DNA of 10,083 bases. Origin: Thermomicrobiales bacterium (GTDB lineage Bacteria; Chloroflexota; Limnocylindria; Limnocylindrales; CSP1-4). This document shows, piece after piece, positions 1 through 6,036 of the stretch. A model generated the notes under the pieces. It searched no databases and had not been told where the DNA came from. It saw nothing but the letters and a program-made list of their open reading frames with translations. The stretch is taken from the NCBI GenBank assembly GCA_004525275.1, contig SPCO01000035.1:1-10083 (forward strand), read 5' to 3'. Each line of letters starts with the position of its first letter. Position 1 is the first letter of the stretch. Both the position numbers and the translations under genes were made by a program.

Positions 1-186
1 GGCCCAGGCGTGGCAGCTCGCGCATTCACGGGCAAGCCGAAGAACCAGGGCCGCGACGCGCGCCTGCTGCGCGGGGTCCGGCGCGATGATCTCGAGCAGG
101 GGGTCGCTCGCTGACGCTTCGGCGAGGGTCCGAGTCTTGCCGTCCTACAGTTGCGCCAGATGGTCGCCATCTGGCGAGCTCGCCAT
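1..186 (-). pseudogene. Possible 5' gene fragment with in-frame TAG and a CxxCH motif (runs off left edge)
   Basis: An ATG at 186-184 follows a strong Shine-Dalgarno (GAGGAGGG on the minus strand, plus positions 188-195). It opens MASSPDGDHLAQL, then an amber TAG at 147-145. The same frame continues without a stop for 48 codons to the window edge, reading DGKTRTLAEASASDPLLEI and then an Ala/Leu/Arg-rich helix-like stretch ending ECASCHAWA. About 83% of the codons after the TAG end in G or C, as in the neighbouring genes, and the composition looks like real protein. No ATG, GTG or TTG occurs in frame after the TAG within the window. It may be a nonsense-mutated gene, a base error, a read-through gene, or a 13-codon leader peptide upstream of a gene with an unusual start. 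CASCH could be a c-type haem or metal site, but no signal peptide is seen. I do not recognise the family. Confidence 0.4.
154..176. repeat. Perfect 10-bp inverted repeat with 3-nt loop
   Basis: The arm CGCCAGATGG (154-163) is followed by TCG and then by its exact reverse complement CCATCTGGCG (167-176). It lies inside the short minus-strand reading frame that starts at 186, just upstream of the in-frame TAG. No T-tract follows on either strand, so it is not a standard intrinsic terminator. It could be an mRNA hairpin or a dyad operator site. Confidence 0.6.
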
Positions 187-187
187 G

Positions 188-207
188 CCCTCCTCGCCGC
201 CGGCGAG
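188..207 (-). promoter_or_regulatory. Ribosome binding site with adjoining 6-bp hairpin
   Basis: On the minus strand the Shine-Dalgarno GAGGAGGG (plus 188-195) precedes the ATG at 186. A perfect stem, CTCGCC (193-198) with GGCGAG (202-207) and a 3-nt loop, takes in the first bases of that Shine-Dalgarno. It could therefore partly mask the ribosome site in the mRNA. That effect is inferred from position only. Confidence 0.35.
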
Positions 208-320
208 AAGAGCCGTTTGCCTCTCGACAATCGCCCGTCGATGCGATTGAGTTTGCGCGACGGTCGCCCAGTGGGCGGCTCGATTCGGCCGGCGACGACC
301 GCATGAGGGGTGCCACGCGG

Positions 321-905
321 ATGTTCCAGCGCATCGTGGCCGCGAGTTCGAGCCCGCTCGAGGTCGCCGCGATCGGGCTCATCGTCGCGGCGAAGTTCGG
401 GCTCCCGTTATTGATCATCCCGTTCCCGTTCGCGGCCGGGTGGGCGAACTTCGTCCTTGACGGTATCGACGGCGATCTCCTGATCCCGCTGGGCCTGCCG
501 GATGCCATCTACCAGCCCGTGGACAAGCTGTCCGACTGGGTCACCTACGTGGCGATCGTCATCGTCGCGTACCGGAACGAGTGGCCGACGAGGCGGCTGA
601 TGCTCGGGCTCTTCCTGTTCCGCTCGGTCGGTCAGACGGGCTTCCTGCTCACCGGGAACGAGCTGTTGCTCGCGTTCTTCCCGAACTTCCTCGAGCCGCT
701 CTTCCTCGTGACCGCCTCGATCCTGGCCTGGGAGCGCGTCATCCGCCATCTCCCCGACTGGCAGGCGCGCGGATTCGCCACTCTGGACCGGTACCGGTGG
801 CTCATCGGGACGGTCATCGTCGTCTACAAGCTCCAGGACGAGTACTTCACGCACGTCGCCAACATCGACCGCAGCGAGTTCTTCGAGCGGCTCCTCGGCG
901 GGTAG
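321..905 (+). CDS. Small membrane protein, possible divergent CDP-alcohol phosphotransferase-like
   Basis: The product has 194 residues from ATG 321, which is preceded by AGGGG (306-310). An earlier in-frame ATG at 303 would add six residues but lacks a visible ribosome site. Hydrophobic stretches at about 15-37, 73-84, 93-110, 115-137 and 160-169 indicate a polytopic inner-membrane protein. After the first segment, D47, D50-G51, D68 and D72 fall at exactly the spacing of the CDP-alcohol phosphotransferase motif DxxDGxxAR(x8)GxxxDxxxD. The AR pair is L54-I55 here and the second glycine is Y64. In that family the four aspartates bind metal and catalyse transfer of a phospho-alcohol group, usually for lipid head groups. 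Without the other motif residues, activity is uncertain and the resemblance may be chance. It stands alone on the plus strand and converges on the response-regulator gene. Confidence 0.75.
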   Translation: MFQRIVAASSSPLEVAAIGLIVAAKFGLPLLIIPFPFAAGWANFVLDGIDGDLLIPLGLPDAIYQPVDKLSDWVTYVAIVIVAYRNEWPTRRLMLGLFLFRSVGQTGFLLTGNELLLAFFPNFLEPLFLVTASILAWERVIRHLPDWQARGFATLDRYRWLIGTVIVVYKLQDEYFTHVANIDRSEFFERLLGG

Positions 906-933
906 CCTCGTCGAGGTCGCGACCCTGGGCCCA
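906..933. repeat. Cluster of three short palindromes between convergent genes
   Basis: Directly after the stop codon at 903-905 come CCTC-gtc-GAGG (906-916), GGTCGCGACC (915-924) and TGGGCCCA (926-933). They occupy most of the 37-bp gap between two convergent genes. The position suggests a transcript end signal used from both sides, but there is no T-tract and the stems are short, so the role is unproven. Confidence 0.35.
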
Positions 934-942
934 CCGCTGGCG

Positions 943-1722
943 TCATTCGTCGACGGGCGCTGGGTCGGGTCCTTGGTCTTTCAGGCGTTCCTCGGGGCCA
1001 GCATCAGGGGCCGCGGCGCCATGGGCATCCTGGCGCAATTCTGCCGCCCGGCCGCGAAGCGCTCTGAAATAGTCGCTGTCGGTGATCTCAGCGACCTTGC
1101 GATGCTGACGTGCCTCATCGATCTCAATGGTCAACTCGCGAACCTGGCGACGGAGGGCGTCCTCGCGGGCCCTGACCTCCTCGGCCATCCGGACGAACGT
1201 TCGGGCGAGGACGCCAAGTGCGTCCTCGCGAGCGGAGACCTCGTCCAACGCAGCCTTGTCGAAGTCGTCATGCTCGAGTCGCTCGGCGGCATTGGTGACC
1301 TTTCGCACCTGCTCGAGATACTCGAGTTCGAGATCCCGCAAACGCTTGGCCGACAGTGCCGCCCCGAGACGCGCGTCGAGGACCGCCGGCTCGAATGGCT
1401 TCTGCAGATGGTCCAGGGCGCCCATTTCGATGCACCGTGCGACGCTCGCCGTGTCCTCAACGCCAGAGATGACGATCACCGGCAACTCCCTGAGCCGGTC
1501 ATCCGCCTTGATCTCGGCAAGCGTTTCGAAGCCGTCCTTGCGCGGCATCTCGATGTCGAGCAGGACGACGTCAAACGCGCCGTTGCGGAGCGCCTCCATG
1601 GCCTCGATCCCGTCATTCGCGGTCGTGACCTGGTGGCCACGCACCTGCAAGGCTCGAGCGAGCGCCATCCTGATCACGGCGCTGTCCTCGACGGCGAGGA
1701 TCCGGCCGACGGATGGCGTCAC
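943..1722 (-). CDS. Response regulator: REC, HAMP-like segment, coiled-coil tail
   Basis: The product has 259 residues. Residues 7-121 form a canonical receiver domain: acidic pair E12-D13, phospho-acceptor D56, S86 and K108. Residues about 139-186 (VTNAAERLEHDD, then EDALGVLARTFVRMAEEVR) look like a HAMP domain, including the DExG-like turn and the F-x-x-M-A second helix. No membrane segment is present, although HAMP normally follows one. A charged coiled coil continues to about 208 and leads into VAEITDSDYFRALRGRAAELR-like residues at 210-230, then a disordered Ala/Pro/acidic end. No DNA-binding, GGDEF, HD-GYP or phosphatase output domain is visible. The start is GTG at 1722, overlapping the Hpt stop codon as GTGA, so translation is probably coupled. 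It is the likely final acceptor of the phosphorelay encoded upstream, with output through protein contact. Confidence 0.9.
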   Translation of the reverse strand: MTPSVGRILAVEDSAVIRMALARALQVRGHQVTTANDGIEAMEALRNGAFDVVLLDIEMPRKDGFETLAEIKADDRLRELPVIVISGVEDTASVARCIEMGALDHLQKPFEPAVLDARLGAALSAKRLRDLELEYLEQVRKVTNAAERLEHDDFDKAALDEVSAREDALGVLARTFVRMAEEVRAREDALRRQVRELTIEIDEARQHRKVAEITDSDYFRALRGRAAELRQDAHGAAAPDAGPEERLKDQGPDPAPVDE

Positions 1723-2096
1723 GCTCCGGACCAGCGTCGCATTCGGGCCCGAGCCAGTGCCTCGACGAGCCGGCCATATGCATCCTCGAGGTCGTCCGCC
1801 AGCGTCAGTACCTCGGCAGCGTCAGCCCGCGCCGCCTCCTCGATGGTGCGGCTGAGCCCCTCCACTTCGCGGGCGCCGATGCTGGCGCTGCTGCCCTTCA
1901 ACGTGTGAGCCGGGCGGACCACCTCAGTCGCTGAGCCATTCCCGAGCGCTGACCTGATCTGGGCAAGCAGGTCGGGCGTTTCGTTGAGATACGTGTCGAC
2001 CAACTCATCCATGAATTCGGCGTCATCGCCGACCATGGCCATCAATTCATTGAGCGCAGCCTGATCCAGGACCTCAGGCACGGGCCGCTCCACCAT
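1719..2096 (-). CDS. Histidine-containing phosphotransfer (Hpt) protein
   Basis: The product has 125 residues from ATG 2096 (MVERPVPEVLDQ). An upstream in-frame ATG at 2141 would add fifteen Arg-rich residues encoded within the kinase's 3' end and is less likely. The helical four-helix-bundle pattern and the motif A63-H64-T-L-K-G-S-S are diagnostic for Hpt domains, and H64 is the phospho-acceptor. This soluble protein should carry phosphate from a receiver domain of the hybrid kinase to D56 of the response regulator. The gene overlaps the kinase end by 23 bp and shares GTGA with the next start, which supports a single operon and co-regulated amounts. Many hybrid kinases carry Hpt as a fused last domain; here it is separate. 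Confidence 0.92.
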   Translation of the reverse strand: MVERPVPEVLDQAALNELMAMVGDDAEFMDELVDTYLNETPDLLAQIRSALGNGSATEVVRPAHTLKGSSASIGAREVEGLSRTIEEAARADAAEVLTLADDLEDAYGRLVEALARARMRRWSGA

Positions 2097-5000
2097 GCAG
2101 GCTCGGCGCGGCGAGTAGCGCCGCCTCCAGTGCGTCGACATGGATCGGCTTGCTCACGTAATCGTCCATACCGGCTGCCAGGCAAGCCTCGCGGTCACCG
2201 GCCATGGCATTCGCCGTCATGGCCACGATCCTTGGGCCGTCATCGCGCCCGGACCCGACCCTGATCCGGCGGGTCGTCTCCAGCCCGTCGAGTTTCGGCA
2301 TCTGGACATCCATGAGGATGACATCGTACGGCGCTCGCTCGAGTGCCTCGAGCACCTCGAGACCATTCCCCGCGACATCGGCCGTGTAGCCCATCTGGCG
2401 TAGCAGTCGGAGCGCCAACTTCTGGTTCACGGCGTTGTCCTCGGCGAGGAGGATCCGGAGTGGGTGTCGCTCGCCCAGTGGGAGGTCGGCGCCTGCGTGA
2501 TGCACGCGCTCCATCCCGCGCGACCCCTGCCCAGACAGCGCGAGCACGGTCTGGATCGCATCGAGCAGCGGCGACGGTTTGACCGGCTTCGTCACGGACG
2601 CCGAAATGGCTGGGTCGTCCCGGAACCGCTGTCCGGCCGATGTCACGATGACGATAGGGAATGCGTCGTCGGCGGCCACGGACTCGCGGACAAGCCCGGC
2701 CAGAGTCACTCCATCGAGATCCGGCATGAAGAAGTCGAACAGTCCGAGATCGAAGTGCTCGCCCGCCTGCACCCAGTCGAGCGCCTCGCGAGGCGAACTC
2801 GATTCACGAGGAACCATCCCCCATCGGCGAAGCAGAGCGACCATGATGCGTAGATTCGTGGCGCTGTCATCGACGACCAGCACGTGCTTCCCGGTCAGCC
2901 CGGTCGAGAGCGTCGGCGTCGTATCCGGCACTGCGGCGGCCGGAGCCGCCGTTACCTCGAACCGGAGCCGAAAGACCGACCCCGCGCCGTCGAGTCCCTC
3001 GCTCGCGGCTGTCAACGAACCATCCATCAACTCCGCCAGTCGGCGACTGATCGCGAGGCCCAGCCCGGTCCCACCGTAGCGCCGTGAAATGGAGGCATCT
3101 GCCTGGCTGAAGGACCGAAACAATCGATCCATCCGATCAGGTGGGATGCCGATCCCGGTATCGCGGACCTCTATATCGATCGCCCAACGACCGCCTGTCA
3201 GCCGACGATCGAGCTGACGACCGGTGACGGTCATCACGACCTCGCCCTGTTCGGTGAACTTGACCGAGTTGGACATCAGGTTCAGGACGATCTGGCGCAG
3301 ACGGCCAGCGTCGCCGACGATCGCGAACGGCAGATCGGGGTCGATCGCGTAGGCCAATTCGAGTCCCTTGGCAGCGGCGCTCGGCGCGACGACATCGAGT
3401 GCGCCCTCAAGACAGGTGCCCAGGGCGAACGGAGCGGTATCGAGCTCGATCCGGCCGGCCTCGATCTTCGAGAAGTCGAGGATGTCGTTGATGATCGTCA
3501 GCAGCGCTTCACCGGAGGTCCGGATCGTCTCGGCATAGTCCAACTGTTCCGGATCAAGGGACGTTCCGACAAGCAGGCCGCTCATCCCGATGATCGCGTT
3601 CATCGGTGTCCGAATCTCGTGGCTCATCGACGCCAGGAACGTACCTTTGGCTGCGTTGGCCGCATCCGCCGCGCTGCGAGCCGCCTGCAATTCGGTGATG
3701 TCGTGATAGATCGCGTAATACCCCGTGTGCGCCTCATCGACGACGAGCGGGACGAGGATGATCTCGACGTCGACGGGCGAGCCGTCCTTGCGCGAACGTT
3801 GCCCGATCATCTGGGCACGTCCCGTTTCCGCCGCGAGCAGCGTCGCGGCCCGACCTTCAGCCAGGTCGTCGGGCGTGAACAGCAGCTCGTCGATGTGTCT
3901 GCCGACCGCTTCTTCGACCGTGTAGCCGAACAGGCCCGCGGCCGCCGGGTTCCAGCCGGTCACGACCTCCTCGCGGTCCATCGTCACGACAGCCACAGGG
4001 CTGATCTCGACGAGCGCCTCGAAGTACTGTTTCTGGCGACGGATCTCCGCCGCGGCCAGCACCTGCTCGGTCATGTCGAGCATGAAGCCCTGTGCATAGA
4101 GGGCCGTGCCGTCTTCATCGCGGACGATCCAGACATCGTCACGAACCCAGACGACGCGTCCGTCCGCCGCGATGATCCGGTACTCGTAGGACGCCTTCTG
4201 GCCCGACCCGCCGAATGCGTCCCCGAGTTGGCCGGTGATCCGCTCACGATCGTCCGGATGGATCACGGACGCGAAGAAGCCTTCCCGCAGCCATTCGTCA
4301 CGCGGATAGCCGAACATCGCCTCGATGATCGGGCTCATATAGGTCGAGGTGGCCGTGTCGTCCGGTTTGTCGGTATAGACGGCAAGTGGCAGCTCTTCGA
4401 CGAGCCGCCGAGACTGCCGCTCGCTCTTCTCGAGGTCGCGGAAGAGCCGGACCGTCTGGATCGCCGCGCCGACGCTCGCGGCCAGCGTGGTAAGGAGGGC
4501 CACGTCCCGCTCACCGAAGCGGCCGGCGTGGATCGAGCTCTGGACGCTGATGACACCGATGGCGTCGTCGCTGACCAGGATCGGTACGCCCAGCCAGGAC
4601 TTGGCCAGTGTCCCGACCCCGCGCGTTCCCAACGCCTCGAACTGATCGTCGCTATTCAACAACATGGGCTGGCGAGAGGTCAGTATCCTCGAGGTCAGAC
4701 CCTCACCAAGGGCCATCGGGGTCTCTTGAAGTCGTTCCCCGTCTTCGCTGTAGTAAGGGAACTCGATCTGTTCCGTCTCCTGGTCAAGCAGCGCGACATA
4801 CACGATGTTCGCTGCGAAGATCTCGAGCATCTGCTCACCGATGAGTTCGATCAACAAGCCAAGTTCGAGTTGCGATGTGAGCGCCTTGCTGACCCGACCG
4901 ATGATCTCCAGATCCGCCGCACGCCGGCGCGCCTCGTCGAACAGCCGGGCGTTCTCCAGGGCAACGGCGGTACTTGCCGCGAGTGTGCCCAGTAGCCGCT

Positions 5001-6036
5001 TGTCCTCCAGACCGTACGCGTGCGGCTTCACATCTTCGATGGCGATGACGCCGATGACGCGATCGCCGACGACCATCGGGACGCCGAGATATGACTCGGC
5101 CGTGATGCCGTCGGTGAGCGCCCCGTTCGCGTCCATGTCGACCGCGGTCCCGAGAACGAGCGGCTCGCGCGTCCGGATGACGATCGACGTCAGCCCCGGT
5201 CCGAAGGCGGTCGGCGGGAAGTACGCTGAACGTTGGCCGTTGCTGATGTCATACGGAAAACTGATCGTTCCGCGTGACTCGTCGTACATGGCGATGTACA
5301 TGTTTGGTGCGCCGAAGACCTCCCGGATCCGGTCACCAACGAGATCGATGATCGCCTGAAACTCGAGCTGAGCGGCCAGCCCAGCGCCGATCTCGCTGAC
5401 GACCGCCAGCTCCGCGTTTTGGCGATGGATCTCCTCGATCGCACGCTTCCTGGTCAGCGCCCGCGCGACGTGATTGCCGACGAACGCCAGGAGCTCGACA
5501 TCACGCTCTGAGTAGACCTCTTCAGGCCGGTACGTCTGCACAGCCAGGACACCGAGCGTTCGGCCGTCGGTCTGGAGCGGGACACCAAGCCATTCGTTCC
5601 CATCGCTCCCGACAGAGACGGCCTCCCCACTCGCTGCCAGCTCTTTCGACCGCTCGTTCGAGACATGCTGGACCCGTGCAGTCCGCAGCACGAACGCCGT
5701 AAGCCCGCCACCATCGCCGATCCCGAAAGGGATCCAACCTTCGGGGTCAGGGATGTCCATGTCGATCGAATCCCGGAAATACGGGAAACAGATCGCTCCT
5801 TGCTCCGCGTCGTACAGCGCGATGTAGAAGTTCTCCGCGAACATGAGGTCTGCGACGATCGCGTGGATCGACGCATAGAAGGCCTGGAGATCGCCGGAGG
5901 CGGCCGACGTCTCGGCGATCCGGTAGAGCGCGGTATTGATCTTGGCCGCCACGTCGTGCTCGGCCTGCGTGGCTTCGAGCTCAGCGATCCTCGCGCGCGC
6001 CGCAGCCAGTTCAGTCGTCACGACGCTATCGTTCAT
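2074..6036 (-). CDS. Hybrid sensor histidine kinase: 3 GAF, 2 PAS, HisKA, HATPase, 2 REC
   Basis: The product has 1320 residues from ATG 6036, chosen because AAGGGG lies six bases upstream; the frame is open to 6177 but that stretch lies within the permease gene. A short coiled coil (8-27) is followed by three GAF domains at about 30-190, 215-360 and 380-530. PAS domains lie at about 545-660 and 670-785. HisKA contains S805-H806-E-I-R-T-P, with H806 the autophosphorylation site. The ATPase domain has its N box at N919/N923, G1 at D959-T-G-I-G-I and G2 at G988-G-T-G-L-G-L. Receiver 1 has D1056-D1057, D1101 and K1150. Receiver 2 has E1199-D1200, D1243 and K1296. All catalytic residues look intact. 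There is no membrane segment, so it should sense a cytosolic signal through GAF or PAS pockets; the ligand cannot be read from the sequence. It overlaps the permease end by 11 bp. Confidence 0.95.
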   Translation of the reverse strand: MNDSVVTTELAAARARIAELEATQAEHDVAAKINTALYRIAETSAASGDLQAFYASIHAIVADLMFAENFYIALYDAEQGAICFPYFRDSIDMDIPDPEGWIPFGIGDGGGLTAFVLRTARVQHVSNERSKELAASGEAVSVGSDGNEWLGVPLQTDGRTLGVLAVQTYRPEEVYSERDVELLAFVGNHVARALTRKRAIEEIHRQNAELAVVSEIGAGLAAQLEFQAIIDLVGDRIREVFGAPNMYIAMYDESRGTISFPYDISNGQRSAYFPPTAFGPGLTSIVIRTREPLVLGTAVDMDANGALTDGITAESYLGVPMVVGDRVIGVIAIEDVKPHAYGLEDKRLLGTLAASTAVALENARLFDEARRRAADLEIIGRVSKALTSQLELGLLIELIGEQMLEIFAANIVYVALLDQETEQIEFPYYSEDGERLQETPMALGEGLTSRILTSRQPMLLNSDDQFEALGTRGVGTLAKSWLGVPILVSDDAIGVISVQSSIHAGRFGERDVALLTTLAASVGAAIQTVRLFRDLEKSERQSRRLVEELPLAVYTDKPDDTATSTYMSPIIEAMFGYPRDEWLREGFFASVIHPDDRERITGQLGDAFGGSGQKASYEYRIIAADGRVVWVRDDVWIVRDEDGTALYAQGFMLDMTEQVLAAAEIRRQKQYFEALVEISPVAVVTMDREEVVTGWNPAAAGLFGYTVEEAVGRHIDELLFTPDDLAEGRAATLLAAETGRAQMIGQRSRKDGSPVDVEIILVPLVVDEAHTGYYAIYHDITELQAARSAADAANAAKGTFLASMSHEIRTPMNAIIGMSGLLVGTSLDPEQLDYAETIRTSGEALLTIINDILDFSKIEAGRIELDTAPFALGTCLEGALDVVAPSAAAKGLELAYAIDPDLPFAIVGDAGRLRQIVLNLMSNSVKFTEQGEVVMTVTGRQLDRRLTGGRWAIDIEVRDTGIGIPPDRMDRLFRSFSQADASISRRYGGTGLGLAISRRLAELMDGSLTAASEGLDGAGSVFRLRFEVTAAPAAAVPDTTPTLSTGLTGKHVLVVDDSATNLRIMVALLRRWGMVPRESSSPREALDWVQAGEHFDLGLFDFFMPDLDGVTLAGLVRESVAADDAFPIVIVTSAGQRFRDDPAISASVTKPVKPSPLLDAIQTVLALSGQGSRGMERVHHAGADLPLGERHPLRILLAEDNAVNQKLALRLLRQMGYTADVAGNGLEVLEALERAPYDVILMDVQMPKLDGLETTRRIRVGSGRDDGPRIVAMTANAMAGDREACLAAGMDDYVSKPIHVDALEAALLAAPSLHGGAARA

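Noticed and set aside
973..1908. Plus-strand open frame (311 codons) opposite the response regulator and Hpt genes
   Set aside because: The minus strand carries clear REC and Hpt motifs over the same bases; the plus frame has no family likeness.
3619..4995. Long plus-strand open frame (458 codons) opposite the hybrid kinase
   Set aside because: It lies wholly antisense to the well-supported GAF/PAS/HisKA gene. Its product is Arg/Asp-rich with no recognisable domain. Such frames are a normal side effect of GC-rich codon use.
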